Origin: JBBKWQ01 sp037969115
GTDB taxonomy: Bacteria > Actinomycetota > Acidimicrobiia > Acidimicrobiales > Ilumatobacteraceae
Length of the DNA: 13,489 nucleotides
Direction: 5' to 3'
NCBI GenBank assembly: GCA_037969115.1
Contig: JBBKWQ010000100.1
Location: forward strand, 1-13,489
Of the stretch, positions 7,908 through 13,489 are shown in pieces. Made by a program: the position numbers and the translations under genes. Every line of letters begins with the position of its first letter. Positions within the stretch are counted from its first letter, which is position 1. The notes below the pieces were generated by a model. The model was not told where the DNA came from. It saw nothing but the letters and a program-made list of their open reading frames with translations, and ran no database searches.

Positions 7908-9022
7908 CCGCCACTCTCGGAGAGTGGCTTCCAGATGATGACACGAACGAACTGGAGCCGGTCGACGTCGGCGCTGAGCTCGATCTCGAGCTCGGTGCCC
8001 TGGGACCCGCCACGGTTGATGACGTTGGCAACGGTTCCGACCGGAATATTCGGCGGCGCCAGGCTCGTGCTGCCGCCCGCCGTGAACACGGTGTCGCCCA
8101 CTTGTGTGAGGCCGAACGACGGGCTGTCGGCGATGAGCGATGCCAACGGCAGACTCTCGCCACCGCGTCCGCGGAGTACTCCGGTCTCACGTTCGACCGA
8201 GATCGGGGGCAGGGTCGTGCTGGTCGTGGTGGTGCCGCCGATCACGATCTCACCGGTCTCGGGATCAGTCGTCGAAACGTCCTCGGCGGCCGGATCGATC
8301 GTGGTGGTGGTGGAGGAGGTGGATACGTCGGTTGCGGCACCCTCGATGGGCACGGTCGTGGTGGTGGTGGACGTGGTCGTCGACGTGGTCGTGGTGACGT
8401 CGCCGACGTCGAGTCCGCTCGGCACGCTGTCGGGAACGGTGGTGGTCGGCACCGGCGCCGGTTCTTCGGAGATGACCTTGATGGCGACGGCGTATGACGA
8501 GTCGGTGGCCAGCAGCACCACACTCGAATCGGGTGAGACCTTGGTGATGTGCCCCACGAGGCCCGCTTCGTTCACGACGGCCATGCCGACCTCGATCTGG
8601 TCGAGGCTGCCTCGATCGATCTCGATCTGTTGGTCGAAGTTGCTCGGTGAGGGTCCCACCACCGTTGCGGTCACGCTCGGCAGGTTCGCGACCGACTCGA
8701 GGCCTGCGAGCGACAGCAGACGTTGGTTCTCGATGATCGCGTTGCGCGCCGAGATCTGGTCGCTGCGTTGGCGGTCGTTCTCGTCACGAAGCCGCTGGTT
8801 CTCCTCGACCACGTTGTCGTAGTTGGTGATGCCGCGCCATGCAGTCGAGATCGGTCGCGTGGCGACGTCGGCTGCAACCTCGAACGGGCGCAACACGTAA
8901 CCGAACCCCGTGCGCGCGGCATCGAAGATGGCCAACCCTCGAAGATCGAGCGTGATCGCCAAGATCGACGAGAGCAGCAGCGCGATCATCACGCGCCGCC
9001 GCCCGACGGAATACAGAGCCAT
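7904..9022 (-). CDS. mreC: MreC, rod-shape-determining protein with a Thr-rich insertion
   Basis: Bitopic membrane protein that scaffolds the elongasome and is known to activate PBP2/RodA. It has an N-terminal membrane anchor (about residues 9-25), a coiled-coil region (about 68-108), then the paired beta-barrel domain. The first part of the domain carries IDRGSLDQIEVGMAVV and GLVGHITKVSPDSS (135-166); the second carries GVLRGRGG, VGDTVFTAGG and IPVGTV (281-331). Between them, residues about 186-275 are a Thr/Ser/Pro-rich low-complexity insertion, which explains the length of 372 against about 280 for many MreC proteins. The gene starts 12 nt after the mreB stop and its stop overlaps the mreD start. 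No strong Shine-Dalgarno is visible, so translation may be coupled to mreB. Confidence 0.93.
   Translation of the reverse strand: MALYSVGRRRVMIALLLSSILAITLDLRGLAIFDAARTGFGYVLRPFEVAADVATRPISTAWRGITNYDNVVEENQRLRDENDRQRSDQISARNAIIENQRLLSLAGLESVANLPSVTATVVGPSPSNFDQQIEIDRGSLDQIEVGMAVVNEAGLVGHITKVSPDSSVVLLATDSSYAVAIKVISEEPAPVPTTTVPDSVPSGLDVGDVTTTTSTTTSTTTTTVPIEGAATDVSTSSTTTTIDPAAEDVSTTDPETGEIVIGGTTTTSTTLPPISVERETGVLRGRGGESLPLASLIADSPSFGLTQVGDTVFTAGGSTSLAPPNIPVGTVANVINRGGSQGTELEIELSADVDRLQFVRVIIWKPLSESGG
7910..7928 (-). promoter_or_regulatory. Hairpin next to the mreD start codon
   Basis: A perfect inverted repeat with 9-bp arms (GCCACTCTC/GAGAGTGGC on both strands) around a single central base. 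In the mRNA it is made by the last codons of mreC and ends 2 nt before the mreD AUG, covering the only purine-rich sequence (GAGAG) that could act as its Shine-Dalgarno. With a realistic loop the stem is about 7 bp and GC-rich. It should block independent initiation of mreD and make it depend on translation of mreC. No T run follows, so it is not an intrinsic terminator. Confidence 0.6.
8198..8467 (-). repeat. Low-complexity Thr/Ser-coding tract inside mreC
   Basis: Degenerate repeats of ACC, ACG and AGC codons (read on the plus strand as GTGGTGGTGG and GTCGTG units) encode three Thr-rich blocks separated by acidic and Pro/Gly patches. The frame stays open throughout. The densest part is at about 8350-8400. 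Such tracts are prone to length change by slippage and are typical of extracytoplasmic linkers in acidimicrobial proteins. Confidence 0.85.
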
Positions 9023-9034
9023 GACCGCTCGGAA

Positions 9035-10069
9035 TCAGTCGTCGCCGCCGAGCGACATCAGCCCGCGCATGGCGTCGATGTTCTCGAGCGCCCGACCCGA
9101 TCCGATGACCACGCTGTAGAGCGGCTCGTCGGCAATTCGGATCGGCATTCCGGTCTCGTGGCTGAGCCGTTGATCGAGCCCGCCCAGCAACGCGCCACCA
9201 CCGGTGACGGTGATGCCGTCTTCCATGATGTCGGCGGCGAGTTCGGGCGGCGTCTTGTCGAGCGTGGTCTTCACAGCGTCAACAAAGGCACTCACAGGTT
9301 CGGCGAGGGCTTCGCGCACGTGCTCGGTGGTGAGCTGGATGGTCCGAGGGAGACCGCTGACGAGGTCGCGTCCGCGAATGTCGGCGGTGAGCTCCTCTTC
9401 CATCGGCCACGCCGAGCCCATTTGGATCTTGACCTCTTCCGCTGTGCGGTCGCCGATGGCCAGCGAGAACTCCTTCTTCACGTATTGCAGCACGGCGTCG
9501 TCGAGTTCGTCGCCGGCGACACGCACCGACTGGGCCGTGACGATGCCGCCGAGCGAGATGACGGCGACCTCGGTGGTCCCCCCGCCGATGTCGACGATCA
9601 TGTTGCCGCTCGGTTCGTGCACGGGCAGATCGGCCCCGATCGCAGCCGCCATCGGTTCTTCGATGATGTGAACGGGTTTGCGAGCGCCGGCGTATTCGGC
9701 GGCATCCTGCACGGCCCGCTGCTCGACTCCGGTGATACCGGACGGCACGCAGATCACCATGCGCGGCTTCGACCACTTGCTGGCATGCACCTTCTGAATG
9801 AAGTAGCGCAGCATCTTCTCGCACACTTCGAAATCGGCGATGACGCCGTCTTTCAGGGGGCGGATCGCCTTGATGTGATTCGGTGTGCGGCCCATCATGC
9901 GTTTCGCTTCGACGCCGACGGCGACGGGACGGCCATCGTTGACGTTGATCGCGACCACTGACGGCTCGTCGAGGACGATGCCGAGGCCACGGGCGTAGAT
10001 GAGCGTATTTGCGGTGCCAAGATCGATGGCGAGGTCGCGGCCCAGGCTCAGTGGGTTGTTTCGAGCCAC
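9035..10069 (-). CDS. mreB: MreB, actin-like rod-shape-determining protein
   Basis: Bacterial actin homologue that forms membrane-bound filaments and orients lateral wall synthesis. The 344-residue product shows the actin-fold nucleotide-binding motifs: phosphate-1 DLGTANTLIY, phosphate-2 DIGGGTTEVAVIS, and the adenosine motif GGGALLGG near the C-terminus. The start is taken as GTG at 10069 (product begins MARNNPLSLGRD), because a perfect AGGAGG lies 6 nt before it and the length then fits the family. An alternative GTG at 10096 would add nine residues but lies upstream of that Shine-Dalgarno. It is the first of the mre genes, 71 nt after ndk, and ends 12 nt before mreC. Confidence 0.97.
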   Translation of the reverse strand: MARNNPLSLGRDLAIDLGTANTLIYARGLGIVLDEPSVVAINVNDGRPVAVGVEAKRMMGRTPNHIKAIRPLKDGVIADFEVCEKMLRYFIQKVHASKWSKPRMVICVPSGITGVEQRAVQDAAEYAGARKPVHIIEEPMAAAIGADLPVHEPSGNMIVDIGGGTTEVAVISLGGIVTAQSVRVAGDELDDAVLQYVKKEFSLAIGDRTAEEVKIQMGSAWPMEEELTADIRGRDLVSGLPRTIQLTTEHVREALAEPVSAFVDAVKTTLDKTPPELAADIMEDGITVTGGGALLGGLDQRLSHETGMPIRIADEPLYSVVIGSGRALENIDAMRGLMSLGGDD

Positions 10070-10075
10070 GAGGGC

Positions 10076-10081
10076 CCTCCT
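10076..10081 (-). promoter_or_regulatory. Shine-Dalgarno of mreB
   Basis: AGGAGG on the minus strand, 6 nt upstream of the GTG at 10069. It decides the mreB start in favour of this GTG over the in-frame GTG at 10096. It is one of the two strongest ribosome binding sites in the window, fitting high expression of MreB. The remaining bases of the 71-nt ndk-mreB gap show no clear promoter or terminator. Confidence 0.85.
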
Positions 10082-10140
10082 CTCAAATCTGTTCACGATC
10101 GATCCCGCAACCGGGTACTCGACCGTGTTCTGACTGAATG

Positions 10141-10551
10141 CTACAGATTCGGGAAGAAGATGCCGATTTCACGCTGTGCGCTGGCCAGCGAGTCGCTGCC
10201 GTGCACCAGGTTCTCGGTGAACAGAATGCCGAGGTCGCCACGGATGGTGCCGGGTTCGGCGGTGCGTGGATTCGTGGCGCCCATCATCTTGCGGACCACT
10301 TCCCAGGTGTCTTCGGGCCCTTCGACGACCATCGCGACGACGGGACCGCGGCTCATGAACTCGACGAGTTCGTCGTAGAAACCCTTGCCGACGTGCTCTT
10401 CGTAGTGACGCGCGAGTGTGTCGGCGTCGAGCGTGCGGAGCTCCATGGCGACGATGTCGAGGTTCTTGGCTTCGAAGCGGGACGTGACCTCGCCGACGAG
10501 TTTGCGCTCGACGGCATCGGGCTTCAACAGAACGAGAGTGCGATCAGACAT
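10141..10551 (-). CDS. ndk: Nucleoside diphosphate kinase
   Basis: Cytosolic enzyme that moves the gamma phosphate from ATP to other nucleoside diphosphates through a phosphohistidine. The 136-residue length is standard. It begins with MSDRTLVLLKPDAVER and carries the active-site motif NLVHGSDS with the catalytic His117, preceded by the conserved TIRGDLG. The end (SAQREIGIFF) is also family-typical. The ATG at 10551 overlaps the end of the DddP-like gene by 8 nt, which suggests translational coupling and read-through from the upstream catabolic genes. A position just before mreB is also seen in Streptomyces. Confidence 0.97.
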   Translation of the reverse strand: MSDRTLVLLKPDAVERKLVGEVTSRFEAKNLDIVAMELRTLDADTLARHYEEHVGKGFYDELVEFMSRGPVVAMVVEGPEDTWEVVRKMMGATNPRTAEPGTIRGDLGILFTENLVHGSDSLASAQREIGIFFPNL

Positions 10552-11887
10552 GGCCGCTGAGGCTACCGGGCTCGATCGTCATGTCGAGCGGAAAGCGGGT
10601 CAGCAGTTCAGGACCAGCCTCGGTGACGAGCACCTGGTTCTCGAGCTTCACGCCCTCGCCTCCGTTCAACGGTCCGATGTACGACTCGACGGTGAGCACC
10701 ATGCCCACTTCGAGTTCGCCGTCGTAGCCCCATTCGTCCCAGTTGTCGGGGAAGTAGATCTCCGGGTACTCGTCGCAGGTGCCGACACCGTGGAACAAGC
10801 ATGAGTAGTGCCGATATTTCTCGGCCGGAGGCATCCACGCCTCGACGGTCAGCCCACGAAAGCTTCGCCCTGGCGTGAGGAGTTCGAGGTTCCGGTCGAT
10901 CTGTTCGCGGGCGAGCGCGTAGGTGTCCGCCTGTTCGGTCGTCGGCCCACCGTCCTTGCCGCGTCCTTCACCGCACAACCAGGTTCGGCTGATGTCGACC
11001 ATCAGGCCGTACGCCCCGACGAGGTCGGTGTCATATGCGACGATGTCGCCCGTTTCGATGACGCGGCTCGACGCCTCTTGCATCCACGGGTTCGTCCTGG
11101 GTCCTGACGCGATGATCTGGGTCTCGATCCACTCGCCCGCACGGCGGATGTTCCCGGCGTGCAGGAAGGACCAGAGTTCGCGTTCGGTCATGCCGGGTTG
11201 CATCGCGGCATACATCTCGCCCATCGTCGTCTCGCACGCGTTCACGGCGCAACGCATCGCCAGGATCTCGTCGGGCCCCTTGATCACGCGGGCGAGTTCC
11301 ATCACCTCCTGGCCGGATCCGAGTTCGATGCCGGCAGCGTCGAGCATCTGGTAGCCGACGTGATGGCACTGGTCGATGGCGACGCGGGCGTTCGATCCGG
11401 CCCGGGTGCGGATGACGTCGATCATCTCGTTCGACCAACGCTCCGCCTGTTCCCGGTACCGAGGTCCACCGAAGAAGTAGGTGGAACCGATAGCCGGTCG
11501 GACCTCATCGACCACGTGACTGTGTGCCGCGAGGTAGTGGCATCCGTAGTAGTCCCACAGGATCACGTGGCCGTCGGCGCCGATCCATGCGTAGCGGGCA
11601 CCGTTGTGCATCACCCACACCTGCATGTTGGTGGTGTCGGTCGCATAACGGATGTTCAACGGGTCCATCACGATGATGCCGTCGTATCCCTGAAGATCGA
11701 GTTGACGCACGATTCGGTCGAGGCGGTATTGACGCATCGACACCAGGTCGGGAAGGGTCAGGCCGGCCGCCGCCCACTCACCGAGAGCCGGCTCGCCGGG
11801 GCCGATCTCGAGATGATGACCTGCGCCGGCGGCGTGACGGATCTCGGCGGCCGCATTGCGGAGTGAGTCGGCGATCTTGCCGGCCAT
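10544..11887 (-). CDS. dddP: DddP-type DMSP lyase (M24 peptidase fold)
   Basis: Probable DMSP lyase, cleaving dimethylsulfoniopropionate to dimethyl sulfide and acrylate. The fold is that of M24 (creatinase/prolidase) proteins: N-terminal domain about residues 1-200, catalytic pita-bread domain about 205-440. The length of 447 is close to that of characterised DddP proteins. Candidate metal ligands are Asp286, Asp288, Asp298, His366, Glu401 and Glu416. Asp372 in the HGVGTCDE motif matches the proposed DddP catalytic base, and Tyr361 and Trp91 also fall at DddP positions. Spacings within each group (2, 10, 6, 35, 15) equal those I recall for Ruegeria DddP. Long N-terminal blocks also resemble DddP (MDPLNIRYATDTTNMQVW, GEWIETQIIASGPRTNPW, RVIKGPDEILAMRCA). 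The start at 11887 has GAGG upstream and lies 24 nt after the oxygenase stop. A generic Xaa-Pro peptidase is the alternative, but it would not explain the CDE motif or the N-terminal match. Confidence 0.82.
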   Translation of the reverse strand: MAGKIADSLRNAAAEIRHAAGAGHHLEIGPGEPALGEWAAAGLTLPDLVSMRQYRLDRIVRQLDLQGYDGIIVMDPLNIRYATDTTNMQVWVMHNGARYAWIGADGHVILWDYYGCHYLAAHSHVVDEVRPAIGSTYFFGGPRYREQAERWSNEMIDVIRTRAGSNARVAIDQCHHVGYQMLDAAGIELGSGQEVMELARVIKGPDEILAMRCAVNACETTMGEMYAAMQPGMTERELWSFLHAGNIRRAGEWIETQIIASGPRTNPWMQEASSRVIETGDIVAYDTDLVGAYGLMVDISRTWLCGEGRGKDGGPTTEQADTYALAREQIDRNLELLTPGRSFRGLTVEAWMPPAEKYRHYSCLFHGVGTCDEYPEIYFPDNWDEWGYDGELEVGMVLTVESYIGPLNGGEGVKLENQVLVTEAGPELLTRFPLDMTIEPGSLSGHV

Positions 11888-11911
11888 CAGTGCCTCGCTT
11901 GCTGGGAACGC

Positions 11912-12784
11912 TCAGTCGATGAGTGCATCGGCTCGAACCCGCTCTTCGTCGGCCCGAAGGTGCTCGGCGAGGACGCGCCCGAACAGTTGCCGTGTGCGCT
12001 CGACCCGACCGATCACCCCCGCTTCGCTCGTGTATGCGAAGATCGCGGCGTGCCGCTGCGTTGACGTTGTGGGAACACGCGTGACTCGGTGCAACGAGTG
12101 GCGACCTCGGAAGATCTGGAGATCGCCGGGGCGCAATGTGAGCGTTCTGACGCCGTCGCGACCGCCGTCGAGGATCGACTGGATGGCCTCGAACCCTTCG
12201 TCGTGGGGCGATCGGATGTTGGGGACGTATTCGAAGACGCCACCGTCGTCGGCTTCGGCGACCAACACCGTCACGGCAAAGTCGTTGGTGTCGAAATGCC
12301 AGGTGAACTGCTGGCCGGGATCGAGGATGTTGGCAGTGAGTCCCGCGAGCGGGTCGGCGTAGCAGTGCAGTTCAGGGATCTCCAGACAGGCCGCGACGAA
12401 CGCGGCGAGTTCGGGCGAATGGAACAGCGTGGCCATGGCGCACCACGGTTCCCACGAGTCACCGGGGATGAATCCGCTCGAACGCTCGATGAACGTGTTG
12501 ACCGGATGGTGATCGGGGAACGCGGGATTGCGTTCGGCGTGGAAGTACGGATTCATCACCTGCTGCGAGAAGTGGGTGGTGTGTTTTCGTTCGACGATTT
12601 CGCAGTCGAGCCGTTGCACCGCGGCCGGAAGCACGAGGTCTCTGATCACGGCACACCCGTCCAAACGCAGCTCGGAACGCGCCTCGTCCACAACGGCCCG
12701 CACAGCGGGATGACCCGGGCGGTCGATCGGGTATCGGTCGAGATCGACCAACTCGCGGAGCTCGGGTGTGGATGCACTGCTCAC
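11912..12784 (-). CDS. 2-oxoglutarate/Fe(II)-dependent oxygenase, ArpA-like
   Basis: A 290-residue non-heme iron oxygenase, substrate unknown. The iron triad is visible as His163 and Asp165 in TWHFDTND and His232 in GRHSLHRVT; Arg244, 12 residues on, is a fair candidate for 2-oxoglutarate binding. Because the Asp of HxD is kept, hydroxylation rather than halogenation is expected. The stretch from HFDTND through GGVFEYVPNIR, RPGDLQIFRGRHSLHRV and VIGRVERTRQL resembles proteins named ArpA-like or HalD-related oxygenases. The start is GTG at 12784, since GGAGGTGA lies 7 nt before it and the GTG overlaps the dehydrogenase stop (GTGA); an ATG at 12814 would add ten residues in the overlap. With the flanking dehydrogenase and DddP-like gene it forms a tight three-gene unit, suggesting a shared catabolic pathway. 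Confidence 0.87.
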   Translation of the reverse strand: MSSASTPELRELVDLDRYPIDRPGHPAVRAVVDEARSELRLDGCAVIRDLVLPAAVQRLDCEIVERKHTTHFSQQVMNPYFHAERNPAFPDHHPVNTFIERSSGFIPGDSWEPWCAMATLFHSPELAAFVAACLEIPELHCYADPLAGLTANILDPGQQFTWHFDTNDFAVTVLVAEADDGGVFEYVPNIRSPHDEGFEAIQSILDGGRDGVRTLTLRPGDLQIFRGRHSLHRVTRVPTTSTQRHAAIFAYTSEAGVIGRVERTRQLFGRVLAEHLRADEERVRADALID

Positions 12785-13489
12785 TGGTCCGTCACCTCCC
12801 AGGGCGGGGTCCATTCGCCCTCCATCCGGAACGACAGTCCCGCATCATCCTCGAGGCGCCTCGCAACGTGCAGCTCGCCCACATCGCCTCCATACCGTTC
12901 GCCGGCGTCGACGAAGGCCGCTCGTGCAGCGTCGGTGAGCAACATCGAGGCGTCGACGTTGGCTTGCAGTTCCTCGATCAGACCGAGATCCTTGAGACAC
13001 AGGTCGACGGTGAACGACGGGTCGTAGTGGCCGGCGAAGATCGACGGACCATCGTGACGTGCGACGAACGAGTCGCCGACCGAGTCGCAGATCGCCCGGT
13101 ACAGAACGGGCAGCTCCACCCCGTTCGCCATGCCGAGTGCGAAACCTTCGCCCAGCGCCGCTGCCGCGACGAACCAGAGTTGGTTCGTCACCAACTTCAC
13201 GACGTTGCCGGTTCCGAGCGGCCCACAGGCGATCACCGTGCCGAGTTGTTCGAGGACCGCTGTCGCACGAGCGACCGGATCGCTGTCGCCACCGACGAAC
13301 AGGGTGAGTCGACCGTTTCTTGCGCCGTCGACGGCGCCGGTCACCGGAGCGTCGACGACGGCGACATCAGCTGGTGCGCGGGCGGCGAGGTCGGCGACGA
13401 CGTCCCTGCGGTTCGTGGTGAGGTCGACCCACATCGAGCCCGGGCGAAGTGCCGCCAGGGCGCCGGCATCGATCATCACGGCGGCGACG
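12781..13489 (-). CDS. NAD-binding beta-hydroxyacid dehydrogenase (3-hydroxyisobutyrate dehydrogenase family), C-terminal part
   Basis: Partial gene; the frame stays open to the right window edge, leaving about 235 C-terminal residues. It belongs to the 6-phosphogluconate/3-hydroxyisobutyrate dehydrogenase superfamily, which oxidises beta-hydroxyacids with NAD(P). Visible marks are DAPVTGAVDGARNGRLTLFVGGD in two conserved pieces (substrate-binding DAPVTGA and VGGD) and GTGNVVKLVTN, where Lys (codon 13195-13197) and Asn four residues later match the family catalytic Lys and Asn. The N-terminal Rossmann GxGxxG would lie outside the window. Its stop overlaps the oxygenase start. Substrate cannot be read from the sequence; 3-hydroxypropionate, an intermediate of acrylate breakdown, is an attractive guess given the DddP-like neighbour. 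Confidence 0.85.
   Translation of the reverse strand, partial: VAAVMIDAGALAALRPGSMWVDLTTNRRDVVADLAARAPADVAVVDAPVTGAVDGARNGRLTLFVGGDSDPVARATAVLEQLGTVIACGPLGTGNVVKLVTNQLWFVAAAALGEGFALGMANGVELPVLYRAICDSVGDSFVARHDGPSIFAGHYDPSFTVDLCLKDLGLIEELQANVDASMLLTDAARAAFVDAGERYGGDVGELHVARRLEDDAGLSFRMEGEWTPPWEVTDQ
12792..12799 (-). promoter_or_regulatory. Shine-Dalgarno of the 2OG oxygenase gene
   Basis: GGAGGTGA on the minus strand, 7 nt before the GTG at 12784 and inside the last codons of the dehydrogenase gene. It supports the GTG start over the ATG at 12814 and shows that the two genes are read from one transcript. Confidence 0.85.

Noticed and set aside
7910..7928. Hairpin considered as an intrinsic terminator
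   Set aside because: It lies inside the mreC-mreD overlap with no T run after it, and genes on both sides belong to one operon.
8198..8467. Repeat-rich tract considered as a CRISPR or tandem-repeat array
   Set aside because: There are no regular repeat and spacer units; the tract is a degenerate Thr/Ser codon run inside an open mreC frame.
8723..9961. Long plus-strand frame opposite mreB and mreC
   Set aside because: Antisense shadow of two clearly identified genes, with no recognisable motif.
10070..10096. Longer mreB starting at GTG 10096
   Set aside because: The AGGAGG lies between that codon and the GTG at 10069, so the shorter product is the better supported one.
11912..12784. Oxygenase considered as an amino-acid halogenase
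   Set aside because: Halogenases replace the Asp of HxD with Gly or Ala; here it is HFD.
12089..13027. Plus-strand frame of 312 codons opposite the oxygenase and dehydrogenase
   Set aside because: Covered by minus-strand genes with intact catalytic motifs; no family resemblance.

Overview
The window is high-GC bacterial DNA in which all twelve recognisable genes lie on the minus strand, so the operon reads from right to left. Gene content and order (ndk, mreBCD, PBP2, rodA, radical SAM protein, DUF2344 protein, RNase E/G) follow the arrangement I know from Actinobacteria such as Streptomyces. The Thr-rich linker in MreC and the DddP-like gene suggest a marine actinobacterium, possibly of the Acidimicrobiia (Ilumatobacter-like). 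That taxonomic placement is an inference.

Right part (13489 to 10544): the C-terminal part of a beta-hydroxyacid dehydrogenase cut by the window edge, a 2-oxoglutarate/Fe(II) oxygenase that starts on the dehydrogenase stop codon (GTGA overlap, strong Shine-Dalgarno), and an M24-fold protein. The M24 protein carries the complete DddP set of metal ligands and catalytic residues with DddP spacing, so it is called a DMSP lyase rather than a peptidase. The three look like one small catabolic unit. Its end overlaps ndk by 8 nt, so it feeds directly into a housekeeping operon.

Middle part (10551 to 3898): ndk, mreB, mreC, mreD, PBP2 (mrdA) and rodA, which together make the elongasome core: the MreB filament, its MreC/MreD membrane partners, the transpeptidase PBP2 and the glycosyltransferase RodA. 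Notable details are a Thr/Ser insertion of about 90 residues that splits the MreC beta domain, a four-cysteine segment in PBP2 between the SxxK and SxD motifs, and a 9-bp-arm hairpin that ends 2 nt before the mreD start codon.

Left part (3847 to 1): a B12-domain radical SAM protein (TIGR03960 type), a DUF2344 protein (TIGR03936 type) coupled to it by an ATGA overlap, and the N-terminal 368 residues of an RNase E/G with a long, basic, disordered N-terminal extension. Spacing is tight throughout. The only gaps of note are 114 nt (mreD to mrdA), 71 nt (ndk to mreB) and 50 nt (rodA to radical SAM). No stretch over 300 bases lacks a gene. I see no tRNA, rRNA, mobile element or CRISPR array.
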